A model generated the notes under the pieces. It searched no databases and had not been told where the DNA came from. It worked only from the letters and a program-made list of their open reading frames with translations. A stretch of 64,000 nucleotides of DNA from NCBI GenBank assembly GCA_947492525.1, contig CANLNQ010000007.1:167549-231548 (forward strand), in the 5' to 3' direction. Source of the DNA: an uncultured Granulosicoccus sp. (GTDB taxonomy: Bacteria > Pseudomonadota > Gammaproteobacteria > Granulosicoccales > Granulosicoccaceae). Positions 51,627-61,608 of the stretch are shown here, one piece after another; position 1 is the first letter of the stretch; every line of letters starts with the position of its first letter. A program made the translations under genes and the position numbers.

Positions 51627-52364
51627 TCAGTCGGGCTTGTCGGTCACCATGATGTCTTCCAGAGACAGTCCGGTCAGGCGGTTGACCGTGCGCCAGATGA
51701 ACCAGAAAATGCCCAGCATCATGAGCATGGAGGGAATGGCAATCACCGGATAGCTCAACAGGGTCATGCGGCCCAATTCCTCGTTGAATGCCGATGAGCC
51801 ACTCTCACTGGTGACGATGATTTTCGCCAGAAAATAGTTCATCACGGCACTGAACAGAAACGTCCCTGCCAGCAGGGTGTTGGCTCTGTCCAGCCGCGCT
51901 TCGAATTCAGGGCGCGTATTCTTGTTTTCCAACTCCTCGTGAATACGATCGACGTTCATGATGGTGGGGTTGAACAACAGTTTCCTGACCAGCGGATACC
52001 CCAGCTTGTTGGCAACGAGCACGCCGATGCCGATGCACAGGGGAATGGCGGCCTCCTTGATGGCCAGCCACTGGGCATCGATCTTGAGCAGGCCGATGCC
52101 ACCGGTCAGAAACACACTGACCACCCCCAGCGCGGCCATGACGTTGCGCTTGCCATTGGCAAACCACTCGTACAGGCCGTAGCCGATGGGGAATGCCAGG
52201 GCCAGTATCAATGCGTTGGTCGCGCCGAGTCTTGCTTCGCCGCTGAATTTCATCAGGATGATCGACGGGATGACGATGCTGATGATCAGGTCAACAAACG
52301 GCCGCTGTTGCGGTTGTGTCTTCGGGCTCGGAGCTTCTGTCACGGTGTCGTTATTTGTCGGCAT
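51627..52364 (-). CDS. VC0807-like inner membrane protein
   Basis: 245 residues with about six or seven hydrophobic helices, for example LIISIVIPSIILMKF and GLYEWF. It resembles the VC0807 family of unknown function. Start at MPTNNDT; the frame upstream is unsupported. Convergent with the protease gene. Confidence 0.75.
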   Translation of the reverse strand: MPTNNDTVTEAPSPKTQPQQRPFVDLIISIVIPSIILMKFSGEARLGATNALILALAFPIGYGLYEWFANGKRNVMAALGVVSVFLTGGIGLLKIDAQWLAIKEAAIPLCIGIGVLVANKLGYPLVRKLLFNPTIMNVDRIHEELENKNTRPEFEARLDRANTLLAGTFLFSAVMNYFLAKIIVTSESGSSAFNEELGRMTLLSYPVIAIPSMLMMLGIFWFIWRTVNRLTGLSLEDIMVTDKPD

Positions 52365-52638
52365 ATCGCGCGAGTATAGCCTGTGACTGGCAGGCAATTG
52401 CCAGCCGGCGCCACGAACCGTGTAACACTGCCCGGTATGGTCCGGTATTCGCGCCATGTTCAGATAGCGGGTTGCCGGGCAGGGGGCAGGTCGTTTCCCC
52501 TGCCATGCGGCATTGGCAAAACTGGTACGGCGGCAGTGCGGCCGTGTATTCTTGTCGGCAGGGCAGTTACGATGGGTGTCTGCTATAGATCAATGAACCC
52601 GGGGATTGAACGGCGCTGACCGTGCAGACATTATTCTG

Positions 52639-53700
52639 ATGGCAATCAAGCAAGAAGATCAGGTGTTCAGCGTTCTGCCGTGCAAGGACTTGCAGGCTGA
52701 TATCGCGTTCTATTCACGGGAGCTGAACATGCAGCTCAATCGGCTGTACCCGTCGGAGAACCCCCATTCGGCCGAGCTCTCGGGCCGCGGCCTGTCCTTG
52801 CTGCTGGACACGCGCCATCAGGGCGCCCCCGGACTGCTTGTAATCAAGAGCGAGGATGAGCTTCGACAATCCGTTCAGTCACCCAGTGGTACGCAATTGC
52901 GGTGGGAGCGCACGGCAGAGCCGCATGTGCAGAGCTTTGCCAATCACCGGATCGAGGTCTGCACCCTTCGAGGCACACCCTGGGTAACCGGCCGGGCTGG
53001 TACACATACGCGAGATCTGATTCCCAGTCGATTGGGTGGTGGCATCATGGTGTCCCACATCCGGATTCCGAACGGCGGTCCGGTACGCGATCGAGTGCAC
53101 TATCACACGACCGAGTTCCAGCTCCTGTTCTGCGTACAGGGCTGGATTCAGCTGGTGTACGAGGATCAAGGGCCCGCCATCACTCTGCAGGCCGGTGACT
53201 GCGTGACCCAGCCTCCGCATATTCGGCACCGTGTGCTGGAGACATCCAACGGACTGGAAGTCATCGAGGTGGGAACCCCGGCCGAGCATGTCACCGCGAT
53301 AGACAACGATCTGGAGTTACCGAACAATCGTGTCGACAGTCACCGACTGTTCCATGGGCAGCGTTTCTGTCACTACGTGCACAAGGATGCGCGCTGGCAG
53401 CCGCATCGTCTGCCGGGGCTGGCGGCCTCGGAAACCGGCGTGGCGGAAGCCACCGCGGGGATTGCCGGTGCCAGAATGCTCAAATCCAGCGGCGCATCGC
53501 CGGCGTATCGAACCTCACACGGTGCCCAGGTCCTGTTTTCCTACGTGGTAGCTGGCAGTGTGCGCATCAACCGGCAACTCCTGGTCGCGGGCGATGCCTT
53601 CACCATGCCGCCTGATGAAGAGTATTCCGTGGGCGATATCTCGCCGGATCTCAGTGTGCTGGAGCTGTCACTACCGGGCAGGTTCGACACTCGTCTGTAG
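52639..53700 (+). CDS. Cupin protein with N-terminal VOC-like module
   Basis: 353 residues. The first about 75 resemble one glyoxalase/VOC half-domain (FSVLPCKDLQADIAFYSRELNM). Two cupin-like regions follow: VHYHTTEFQLLFCVQGWIQLVYED with LQAGDCVTQPPHIRHRV, the metal-type histidines well placed, then a second degenerate one (about 285-350, VLFSYVVAGSVRINRQLLVAGDAFTMPP). The reaction is unknown. Domain assignment is moderately sure. Confidence 0.75.
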   Translation: MAIKQEDQVFSVLPCKDLQADIAFYSRELNMQLNRLYPSENPHSAELSGRGLSLLLDTRHQGAPGLLVIKSEDELRQSVQSPSGTQLRWERTAEPHVQSFANHRIEVCTLRGTPWVTGRAGTHTRDLIPSRLGGGIMVSHIRIPNGGPVRDRVHYHTTEFQLLFCVQGWIQLVYEDQGPAITLQAGDCVTQPPHIRHRVLETSNGLEVIEVGTPAEHVTAIDNDLELPNNRVDSHRLFHGQRFCHYVHKDARWQPHRLPGLAASETGVAEATAGIAGARMLKSSGASPAYRTSHGAQVLFSYVVAGSVRINRQLLVAGDAFTMPPDEEYSVGDISPDLSVLELSLPGRFDTRL

Positions 53701-53729
53701 TCACCGGCGCTGCACCTCGTTCAGGGCGT

Positions 53730-54896
53730 TCAATCAGTGCCGACACCCGGCCGGATCATCTTGAAGTAACGTTGCCCCGGCGGCAAATCGAGTTGCAGTG
53801 TTCGGCGTTGCGTGACGCCTCCCGGTGCATTGCCGCCTTCACTGATCTGCAATTGCAGCGTGTGCGAACCGGGTGGCAGCGGGGTGCGTATCAGAGTCAA
53901 CCAGGCGGGCAGGGTTTCCCAGCTACGGGTGTCGGCTTGTTCCAGGGCGAGAAAGAGCAGCTTGGCGATGCCGCCTGCCAATTCATCCTGTTCGGAGATT
54001 GCCTCTGAAACACTGTACTTGGTGGCAACACGCAGCGCTTGCCTTGCCGCGATTCGCTTGCCACGCTCAGCCAGAGACTCACTGGACAGGCGCAACAGCT
54101 GCGTGTCACTGCGTATCAGTGACAGGGCTTCGCCATCCTGTTCGATCCTGATGACCGGGCGCTGACTGATGGCCTCGGGATAGTAGGGGAAGGAGATGCG
54201 GGCATTGATGTCGATGAACAGGTCACCGGGCAGTTTGGGCTGGATGAACCCGGACGCCACAAACAGAACCAGTTCGCTTTCGTCCCGCCCCAGGGGCCTT
54301 TCCAGAGAGGTGCCGAAATCTTCCCGCAGGCGGCGATACTCGACACTGGCGCTGTCGTTCTGCCCCGCGGCTGCAAAACTGAGGGCCATGACTGCACGGG
54401 TAAAGACATCCTGTTTCAGGATATCGCCGTGCTCATCGTAGATGGCCACGGCTCGTCGGGCCTCCACGGCCGCACTCTGCGGGTCGTTGATCAACAGGAA
54501 ATTGAGCATCTGGAAGGTATGAATCCAGAGACGTTCGCTGTATTCACCGCTGTAACGGGTTGCCCAGTCGCTGGTCAACAGCGCGGATGACTGATCTCGC
54601 AAACTGACGTAATCGAGTTCATCGACCAGTCGCAAGGCACTGTCGAAGGCTGCGATACTGGTTGAAAACTCCCCCGCAGCCTGAGCAACCAGTCCCCGGT
54701 CCAGATAGAGAAGCAGCCTGTCCCGGCGCGACACATGTGCCTCGGATAGTGTCTGTAGAGCCTCTTGCGCGCTGCCGTGACGAAACTGGTCCCGGGCCAC
54801 GCTCAAGGCCCCGGATGTCGCGCAGGCCTGCAACAGCACCATCGAGCACAACAGCGTCGCGCGCAGCATCATTCCCGGCAGTCGACTGACTGGCAC
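53730..54896 (-). CDS. TPR-containing lipoprotein (COG3014-like)
   Basis: 388 residues. Lipobox LLQAC follows a signal peptide. Helical tandem repeats (about 40-190) resemble TPRs, for example AAGEFSTSIAAFDSAL. The C-terminal half has beta structure (FPYYPEAISQRPVIRIEQDG). An internal ATG 24 or 27 bp downstream is an alternative start. It is 49 bp downstream of lpoB, and this pairing recurs in gammaproteobacteria as I recall, so a role in peptidoglycan control is plausible. Confidence 0.75.
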   Translation of the reverse strand: MPVSRLPGMMLRATLLCSMVLLQACATSGALSVARDQFRHGSAQEALQTLSEAHVSRRDRLLLYLDRGLVAQAAGEFSTSIAAFDSALRLVDELDYVSLRDQSSALLTSDWATRYSGEYSERLWIHTFQMLNFLLINDPQSAAVEARRAVAIYDEHGDILKQDVFTRAVMALSFAAAGQNDSASVEYRRLREDFGTSLERPLGRDESELVLFVASGFIQPKLPGDLFIDINARISFPYYPEAISQRPVIRIEQDGEALSLIRSDTQLLRLSSESLAERGKRIAARQALRVATKYSVSEAISEQDELAGGIAKLLFLALEQADTRSWETLPAWLTLIRTPLPPGSHTLQLQISEGGNAPGGVTQRRTLQLDLPPGQRYFKMIRPGVGTD

Positions 54897-54945
54897 CTCA
54901 GAGCTCCTGTGGATGGACGAAGGGAAGTCGCTTCAACAAGAGGCA

Positions 54946-55599
54946 CTACCAGCCGATGATGGGTCGAGAGGACTCACGGGCTATTTCGACATTGTCGGCC
55001 CAGGAAATTTCGCCGGTCTCCAGATCGGTCAGTTCCAGGTTCATCGAGTAGTAGATGAGTTCACGCTTGTTCAGGCGCCATTGTCTGGCCTGCTTTTTCT
55101 CGATGGAGCGCAAGGTGCCGGAGAGGATGTAATCAGCGCCCAGTTGCCGGCCTTCAGTTACACGTTCTTCGGGAGGCACGAAGCCCGAGTATTGGTAATC
55201 GGCCTCGTCAAGCAGATTGCCGCGCTGCTTGCGGTTGATGAAGCGATACTCGCCCGACTTGATCAGTGCCAGCCGAATGTCATCGGTGATGCCGCTGGTG
55301 CTGATGTGTTCCGATGTCTCGTTGTCCACACCGTAGATCACGATGATGGGCTTGGCGGTTTCCGTCACGATGTTGGGCGATGAGAGAAGACTGCTGGTCA
55401 GAGCGTCGACGATCTGCTTCTTGTCCGAAAAATCGTAGCTGGCGTCGTAGTGTTTCTCGGTATCCGGGTCCAGCGATCGAGTCGTTGCCACGCAGCCGCC
55501 GAGAAGGCTTGTCACAAGGACCATCGACAGAAGAGCGCCCACACGTCGATTCGGGGAATGTCTGGTCGATGTGCGATCAGGCCGAATGCGGCCATCCAT
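54946..55599 (-). CDS. lpoB: Penicillin-binding protein activator LpoB-like lipoprotein
   Basis: 217 residues. Lipobox LLGGC, then the LpoB-type domain IVDALTSSLLSSP..., PIIVIYGVDNETSEHI, FINRKQR, LGADYILSGTL and the C-terminal YYSMNLELTDLETGEISW. LpoB is an outer-membrane lipoprotein that stimulates the synthase PBP1B across the periplasm. I start at an ATG giving a lipoprotein signal with a long n-region; a GTG closer to the hydrophobic core is also possible. Confidence 0.85.
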   Translation of the reverse strand: MDGRIRPDRTSTRHSPNRRVGALLSMVLVTSLLGGCVATTRSLDPDTEKHYDASYDFSDKKQIVDALTSSLLSSPNIVTETAKPIIVIYGVDNETSEHISTSGITDDIRLALIKSGEYRFINRKQRGNLLDEADYQYSGFVPPEERVTEGRQLGADYILSGTLRSIEKKQARQWRLNKRELIYYSMNLELTDLETGEISWADNVEIARESSRPIIGW

Positions 55600-55980
55600 G
55601 GCGTCTGTTGGACAGGCGGATGATTCGGCTCTGGCTACGGGAAAGTACATGCGGATCTCCGATAGGGGGCGAGAAAACGGTAATGATGAGGACGAAAATT
55701 CTGCGATGCTCAGACGGGGCAGGATACGTCATGATCCTTAACGTCAGGTTAACCAACGGGCACAGGCAATGCAGTTCGGCTTCCATTTGTCCTTGATAGC
55801 TGCACAAAGATTCCTGGAAATGTTAACTGTTCGTAAATTATTTCAGGTGTGTGTGATATTTTTCGTTGATTCCCCGAAGTGAATCTGGAGGTCTGTCATC
55901 GGCAGCCTGTCATGCAGAATGCCAGAAGGCTCGGGGATCAATGGAATCGATTGAAGTGTATCGGCCGGTGACGGCGCACG
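55600..55980. other. Divergent intergenic region between lpoB and a membrane protein gene
   Basis: About 380 bp. The middle (55815-55870) is AT-rich, GTTAACTGTTCGTAAATTATTTC, and probably carries promoters. No RNA gene or repeat is seen. Confidence 0.45.
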
Positions 55981-56436
55981 ATGACCCCGAGTTGGGTGGC
56001 AGAAGCTTCAGCAATGGACGAGGCCCTGAAGATGGTAAGGAAAGACCGGCAACTGGCAAGACTGACCGACAGGCCCGTTACGCAGGCAGATGAGGAGATC
56101 GAGCCGCTACTGTCGCGCAGCTCTGCAGGACGATCAACCACCGGCTCCACTGCCAGATCCCGTCTTGTGTTTCACGGTAGTCTGCTGGGCATCGGGCTGA
56201 CCGGCTCCATCGCGTGCCTGTGGGCGATGCTGTACACCTCTCGGGGTGAGGAGGTTGCCAAGAATCTCGGCTTGCACCGTGTTGCCAACAGTCTGGAGAA
56301 TATCCTGTCGCTACTCGCCTATCCGGTCTTGATGTTTTCGGTCATCCTGTCCCTGTATGCCGGACAACAGCTTTATCGTCTGTACAGGGAAGTCAACCAG
56401 GTGGACTCATCACGTCGATCGCTTCGACAGAAGTAG
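55981..56436 (+). CDS. Two-helix membrane protein of unknown function
   Basis: 151 residues (118 if the later in-frame ATG at about 56014 is used, which has a slightly better AGAAG site). A polar N-terminus is followed by two membrane helices (about 64-84 and 107-128) and a basic tail. No family recognised. Convergent with the DUF6524 gene. Confidence 0.55.
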   Translation: MTPSWVAEASAMDEALKMVRKDRQLARLTDRPVTQADEEIEPLLSRSSAGRSTTGSTARSRLVFHGSLLGIGLTGSIACLWAMLYTSRGEEVAKNLGLHRVANSLENILSLLAYPVLMFSVILSLYAGQQLYRLYREVNQVDSSRRSLRQK

Positions 56437-56495
56437 CGGCGACTCTGGCTCGGCTGTCTCCCTGCTCAGGCCGGCTTTCGGGTCATCGAGCGGGC

Positions 56496-56930
56496 TCAGC
56501 GATCGATATCACCTGCTTCGTCGGTGACAACCTGTCCGGTCGCCCGTCGCCAGATGATCGCGCCGGACAGGCCGATGCCCAGAAACGCGCTGTACAGTAT
56601 CAGCGCCAGCCACTCGATGGATTGCTGATTACCGGAGGATACCCAGCCTTCCTGCAGTGACAGATAGATCAGGGCTGCGAAAAACACCAGGACAATGAGG
56701 GTGCCGATCATGCCCAGCGCCTTCCAGGCCGCAATCAGCAGTGCCAGATTGATGAGTATGGCCACGATGGCGCCCAGAATGACCCAGGCGTCGGTAGGGT
56801 TTTCGTTGTTGCTGACCCAATGAAAGACAGACGTGCCCGTAGGGTTGTAACTGGCGAAGACGACTATGGCTGCAATCAGCATGCGAGTCAGCAGTACGCC
56901 GGGTGATGAGTCTCTGATGGCCTGGATCAT
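56496..56930 (-). CDS. DUF6524-like inner membrane protein
   Basis: 144 residues with four hydrophobic helices, containing GVLLTRMLIAAIVVFASYNPTG and SIEWLALILYSAFLGIGLSGAI. Start at MIQAIRDS, 37 bp after the permease stop; a GTG frame start further upstream would overlap it. It may belong to the same transcript as the BMP-type importer, but it has no known transporter role. Confidence 0.75.
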   Translation of the reverse strand: MIQAIRDSSPGVLLTRMLIAAIVVFASYNPTGTSVFHWVSNNENPTDAWVILGAIVAILINLALLIAAWKALGMIGTLIVLVFFAALIYLSLQEGWVSSGNQQSIEWLALILYSAFLGIGLSGAIIWRRATGQVVTDEAGDIDR

Positions 56931-56967
56931 GGAACCGTGTCGAATCGTCGTTGGAGGAGATGCCAGA

Positions 56968-57915
56968 CTATAGTCGTTCGCCACGGCGATAGGGCTTCAG
57001 CAAGGCCTTGGGATACTCGGCCCGACGTGCCACGATGACCATTGCAACAATGCTTAACACATAGGGGAGCATCAGGAAGAACTGGTAGGGGATGTAGGCA
57101 CCGGCCTGCTGTTGCATCCGAACCTGAAAGGCATCGAGTCCGGCGAACAGCAAGGCGCCCAGAAGCGCCTTGCCGGGTCGCCATGATGCAAAGATGACCA
57201 GTGCCACGCAGATCCAGCCACGACCATTGATCATGCCGAAATAGAAGGCGTCGAACGCGCTGATGGTCAGGGATGCACCACCAACGGCCATCAGAGCGCT
57301 GCCCAGCATCACAGCCAGAGTGCGCACTCTGATCACGTCGATCCCCTGGGCTTCAAGCGCTACCGGATTCTCCCCGGCTATGCGCACGGCAAGTCCCCAG
57401 GGCGTTCGATACAGAACATACATGGCAAGTGGCACCATGACCAAGGCGGTATAGGTCAGCGGTGTGTGCGAGAACAGGGCCTCTCCCAGAAACGGTAACG
57501 AGGACAGTACGGGGATATCGATGTTCTGAAAGGGGATGACTTTCGGAGGGGATGTGCTTTCAGGCAACAGCATCTTGATGATGAAGTAGCTCAGGGAGGA
57601 TGCCAGCAAGGTGATGCCGATGCCGGTGACATGCTGGGACAACCCCAGGGAGACCGTGAAGCTGGCATGCAACAATCCCAGCATGGCACCCACTGTCGCT
57701 GCGAACAGGACGGCGCTGACCAGATCCCCGCCGTTGTAGACCCATAGCCAGCCAGACATGGCGCCTGCGGTCATGATGCCCTCGATGCCCAGGTTCAGCA
57801 CACCGGCTCGTTCGCAGATCAGTTCGCCGAGTGTGGCGAAGATCAGTGGGCAGGCAATGCGCAGGGTGGCTGCCCAGAAGCTGGCGCCCAGCAGTATTTC
57901 CAGAATATCCATCAA
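56968..57915 (-). CDS. ABC transporter permease, nucleoside/BMP-type (second permease)
   Basis: 315 residues with about eight to ten helices and the family pattern ELICERAGVLNLGIEGIMTAGAMSG. Resembles NupQ/YufQ-type and RbsC-like permeases. It overlaps the first permease by 4 bp. Confidence 0.92.
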   Translation of the reverse strand: MMDILEILLGASFWAATLRIACPLIFATLGELICERAGVLNLGIEGIMTAGAMSGWLWVYNGGDLVSAVLFAATVGAMLGLLHASFTVSLGLSQHVTGIGITLLASSLSYFIIKMLLPESTSPPKVIPFQNIDIPVLSSLPFLGEALFSHTPLTYTALVMVPLAMYVLYRTPWGLAVRIAGENPVALEAQGIDVIRVRTLAVMLGSALMAVGGASLTISAFDAFYFGMINGRGWICVALVIFASWRPGKALLGALLFAGLDAFQVRMQQQAGAYIPYQFFLMLPYVLSIVAMVIVARRAEYPKALLKPYRRGERL

Positions 57916-58958
57916 CGGCGAATCCGGTAGCGAGACAGCATCAGGCCGATCAACACACTCAGCACAGCCGAGGCAACCATGATGTCGGCAATATAGCTGG
58001 GGACTCCCAGCGAGCGTCCCATGGAGTCCGCACCAACCGAGATGCCAGCCAGAAACGTGGCTGATACAACCACACCCAGTGGGTGCAGATTGGCGAGCAT
58101 CGCAACGGCGATGCCGGTGTAACCGAATCCGGGGGACAGGTCCAGTGTCAGATAGCCCTTCAGGCCGGCGACCTCGCTGACACCCGCGGCACCCGCCATC
58201 GCGCCGCTGAGCATGGCTACCCAGAACAGCGTGCGAGCGGCAGGGATTCCGGCATGTCGTGCAGCGTTGTCATTGAGGCCCAAGGCCTTCACGCTGAATC
58301 CGAAAACACTGAAACGCAACACCAGCCACAGGATGACGGCGGCTGCCAGCGCGAAGTAGATGCCGGCGTGCAGGCGCGTGCGCGGTACCAGTGCCGGCAG
58401 TATTCCTGAGTCAATGATGGGGGCTGCCTGTGGCCAGCCCATGGACATGGGGTCACGCAACGGGCCTTCCAGTGCATAGCTGACCAATAACAGGATCACG
58501 AAATTGAGCAGAAGCGTGGTGACCACTTCATCCACACTCAGACGAGTCTTCAGATACCAGGGCAGCAGCAGTGCACAACCACCCGCCAGTGCGCCGACAA
58601 TGAACAGCAATGGAATCATCCAGATGGCGTTCAGTTCCAGCAATCCCGTGCCCACCAGGGTGGCTGCCAGGGCGCCACAGTACAGTTGTCCTTCTGCGCC
58701 GATATTGTAGAAGCGAGCTCGAAAGGCAATGGCTGCTGCCAGGCCTGTGAACGTCAGGGGAATGGCTCGGGACAGTGTCTCTGTCAGGCCGAAGGTTGAG
58801 CCGAAAGCGCCGATGGCCATCATGCGAAAGGCATCCAGTATCGACTCGCCTGTCCACACGATGAGCATTGAAGCCAGCAGCAGGGACAGGACGATAGCCA
58901 TGAGCGGTGCTGAGAGCGACAACCACCAGGGGACTGATTCACGAAGTTCCAGACGCAT
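57912..58958 (-). CDS. ABC transporter permease, nucleoside/BMP-type (first permease)
   Basis: 348 residues with about ten helices and the motif FNIGAEGQLYCGALAATLVG after RARFYN, like NupP/YufP. I start at MRLELRESVPWW, 13 bp after the ATPase stop. Forms the channel with the next gene. Confidence 0.92.
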   Translation of the reverse strand: MRLELRESVPWWLSLSAPLMAIVLSLLLASMLIVWTGESILDAFRMMAIGAFGSTFGLTETLSRAIPLTFTGLAAAIAFRARFYNIGAEGQLYCGALAATLVGTGLLELNAIWMIPLLFIVGALAGGCALLLPWYLKTRLSVDEVVTTLLLNFVILLLVSYALEGPLRDPMSMGWPQAAPIIDSGILPALVPRTRLHAGIYFALAAAVILWLVLRFSVFGFSVKALGLNDNAARHAGIPAARTLFWVAMLSGAMAGAAGVSEVAGLKGYLTLDLSPGFGYTGIAVAMLANLHPLGVVVSATFLAGISVGADSMGRSLGVPSYIADIMVASAVLSVLIGLMLSRYRIRR

Positions 58959-58971
58959 CAGACTGTGTTCA

Positions 58972-60591
58972 TCATGTCGGGCTGTTGTCAAAGGCACCTG
59001 ACATGCGCAGGCCCAGTTCGCGAGCTGTGAGTCCGGCGCCCGGCAATGACTCGCTCATGTGTCCATCGTGCATGACAACGACCCGGTCGGATAGCCGCAG
59101 CAGTTCATCCAGATCTTCGGTGATCAGCAGAATGCCGGCACCTCTGTTTCGAGCATCGATGAGAAGGGAATGGACGGTTGAAATGGCCCCTTCATCGAGA
59201 CCTCGTGTTGGCTGGTTCGCCAGAATGACATCCGGGCTCCGGGCCAGGTTGCGCGCCAGAATCAGCTTTTGCATGTTGCCGCCGGACAGCAAGCCTACCG
59301 GTTGCTCCTCATTGTGACATCGCACGTCGTATTCTTCGATGAGCTGGCAGGCCTGATGGCGCGCCATGTTTCTGTCAAGCACAAGGCCCATGCGCCAGAC
59401 CGGTTGCTGGCCCAGTTCATCCAGCAACAGGTTCTCCCAGAGACTCATCTCGCTGATGACGCCCTGGCTGTGGCGGTCCTCCGGAATCCGGGCCAGCCCC
59501 TTGCCGGTCAGCATCCGGGGCGTGGGGCGTTTCATCACTTCGCCCTGCAGAATGAACTCGCCTTCGTCCGGCGTGCAGAGTCCCGACAGGACACTGGCAA
59601 GGGCTGCCTGGCCGTTGCCGGACACACCGGCAACGCCCACGATTTCATGGGCTCTGATCTGCAGATCGATGCGATTCAGCGTTGCACGCCGGGTGGTTCG
59701 GTCTCTGACGGTGATCGCTTTCAGGGCCAGTAGCTGCTCGCCGGCAGGACGCGCGACCACGCTGGGCCGTTCCACTGCCCGGCCGACGATCATCTCCGCG
59801 AGTTGATTGCGATCGACTTCAGCCGTACGGGCATTTCCAACGACCCTGCCGCCTCGCAGTACCACCACTCTGTCACTGATCGACAGCACTTCGTGCAGCT
59901 TGTGCGAGATGATGATGATAGCCAGGCCGCGAGAGGCCATGCTGCGGAGCAGAATGAAAAGGTCGTCGACCTCCTGCGGAGTCAGCACTGCCGTGGGTTC
60001 GTCCAGAATCAGAATGCGGACATCGCGATAGAGTGCCTTGAGTATCTCCACTCGTTGACGCTCTCCGACGCTGAGGTTCCTGATCGGACTGTCGATGTCC
60101 ACACTCAGCCCCGCATCGTCCATGATCTGCTTCAGACGTTTGCGGGCACCATGGCGGCGGCTGAAGGGTTTCCACAGGGATTCGGTACCCAGCATGATGT
60201 TGTCAAGTACCGACAGATTGTCCGCCAGCGTGAAGTGCTGATGAACCATGCCGATGCCTCGCTCCAGCGCCTCTTCGGGAGAATGCTGATCCAGCGGCTT
60301 GCCGAAGGCTTCGATACTGCCGCTGTCAGCCCGGTAATGGCCGAACAGGATGTTCATCAGCGTGGTCTTGCCGGCGCCGTTCTCACCCAGCAATGCGACG
60401 ATTTCACCGGTATGGAGAGACAGGCTGATGTCCTGATTCGCGATCAGCGAGCCGAAATGCTTGCTGATGCCGTTGATGGACAGTATGGGGGAGCCGTCCC
60501 CGCCCGCTGCCGATGCCAGGGGATCCAGGCTTGCAGAGGGCGGTTCCATCGTCGGATTTCCGGACGGCTGCGAGGGGTGTGTGTTGAGCAC
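58972..60591 (-). CDS. ABC transporter tandem ATPase, nucleoside/BMP-type
   Basis: 539 residues with two nucleotide-binding halves. The first has Walker A GENGAGKTT, LSVGERQRVEILKALYR and LDEPTAVLTPQE. The second has a degenerate Walker A GVSGNGQAA but LSGGNMQKLILARNL. This arrangement is normal for sugar/nucleoside type (CUT2-like) importers. 25 bp after the BMP gene. Confidence 0.95.
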   Translation of the reverse strand: MLNTHPSQPSGNPTMEPPSASLDPLASAAGGDGSPILSINGISKHFGSLIANQDISLSLHTGEIVALLGENGAGKTTLMNILFGHYRADSGSIEAFGKPLDQHSPEEALERGIGMVHQHFTLADNLSVLDNIMLGTESLWKPFSRRHGARKRLKQIMDDAGLSVDIDSPIRNLSVGERQRVEILKALYRDVRILILDEPTAVLTPQEVDDLFILLRSMASRGLAIIIISHKLHEVLSISDRVVVLRGGRVVGNARTAEVDRNQLAEMIVGRAVERPSVVARPAGEQLLALKAITVRDRTTRRATLNRIDLQIRAHEIVGVAGVSGNGQAALASVLSGLCTPDEGEFILQGEVMKRPTPRMLTGKGLARIPEDRHSQGVISEMSLWENLLLDELGQQPVWRMGLVLDRNMARHQACQLIEEYDVRCHNEEQPVGLLSGGNMQKLILARNLARSPDVILANQPTRGLDEGAISTVHSLLIDARNRGAGILLITEDLDELLRLSDRVVVMHDGHMSESLPGAGLTARELGLRMSGAFDNSPT

Positions 60592-60615
60592 GGTACGGGA
60601 TTGCGGTCTGCTTTC

Positions 60616-61608
60616 CTAGTAAGTGGACTTGGGCTCCTCGTCGTTGATCTCGATTGTCAGCTTGCCAGCGAGAATGTCGTCGCTGGTTTGCTCGACTCGG
60701 GACTTGATGTCTGCATCGATGCGATCTTCGAATTCATAATAGGGGGCCAGCGAGGCGCCACCCTTTGCCATCATGGTCCACTCCTTGTAGTTCTCAGCCG
60801 AGAACGTCCCCGCCTTGACGCGTTCCACAGCATGCGAGATCGCGTTTTCCATATGCCAGAGTGCGGATGTGACGACCACATCTGTTCCGTTCTCTTCCTT
60901 GTTCATGTCGTTGACATTGCCGAAGGCAAGAATGCCTTTCTCTCTGGCGGCATCGACAACGCCCGCTCGTTCAGCGTACATGATGTCCGCACCCGCTTCG
61001 ATTTGTGCAAAGGCGGCTTCCTTGGCCTTCGGTGGGTCGTACCAGCTGCCGATGAAGGTCACCTTGAATTCGACTTCCGGGTTGACCGCTTTAGCGCCAG
61101 CCATGAAGGCGTGAAACAGACGGTTTACCTCTCCAATCGGGTATCCCCCGACCATGCCGATACGGTTGCTTTCGGTCATGCTGCCGGCAATCATGCCCAT
61201 CAGGTAGCAGGGTTCGTGGATGTAATTGTCGAATACCGAGAAATTTTCACCGTGCGGTTCAAAGGGGTCGCCCATCAGATAGGCGGTGTCAGGGTAGTCA
61301 TCTGCGACCTTGCGCGCCTCGCGGCTGATGCCGAAAGCCTCGCCGACCACCAGGTCGACGCCGCTTTCACTGTATTCGCGCAGGACTCGCACGTAATCGG
61401 TGTTGGCCACCTTCTCTGAATAGTCGTACTCGATTTCGCCGGCATCTTCCAGTGCCTGTAGCGCCTGGTGCAGACGAGCGTCCCATTTCTGTTGAATGGG
61501 CTGCGTGTAGATGCCGGCTACCTTGATGGTATCGGCCAGCAGAGGGCTCGAGCTGACGGCAAGGGCGCTGGCGAGCAGCCAGGTGCTCAGTTTGGTTTTC
61601 ACGGACAT
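60616..61608 (-). CDS. BMP-family substrate-binding protein
   Basis: 330 residues. Sec signal peptide (cleavage after LLA about residue 25), then the basic-membrane-protein/PnrA-like fold: VAGIYTQPIQQKWDARLHQALQ, VVGEAFGISREARKVA and GYPIGEVNRLFHAFMAGAKAVNP. Relatives bind nucleosides or related bases. First gene of a four-gene importer operon. Confidence 0.93.
   Translation of the reverse strand: MSVKTKLSTWLLASALAVSSSPLLADTIKVAGIYTQPIQQKWDARLHQALQALEDAGEIEYDYSEKVANTDYVRVLREYSESGVDLVVGEAFGISREARKVADDYPDTAYLMGDPFEPHGENFSVFDNYIHEPCYLMGMIAGSMTESNRIGMVGGYPIGEVNRLFHAFMAGAKAVNPEVEFKVTFIGSWYDPPKAKEAAFAQIEAGADIMYAERAGVVDAAREKGILAFGNVNDMNKEENGTDVVVTSALWHMENAISHAVERVKAGTFSAENYKEWTMMAKGGASLAPYYEFEDRIDADIKSRVEQTSDDILAGKLTIEINDEEPKSTY

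Noticed and set aside
59803..61419. Long open frame on the plus strand opposite the BMP-type ATPase and binding protein
   Set aside because: Antisense to two well-identified genes; codon bias alone can explain it.
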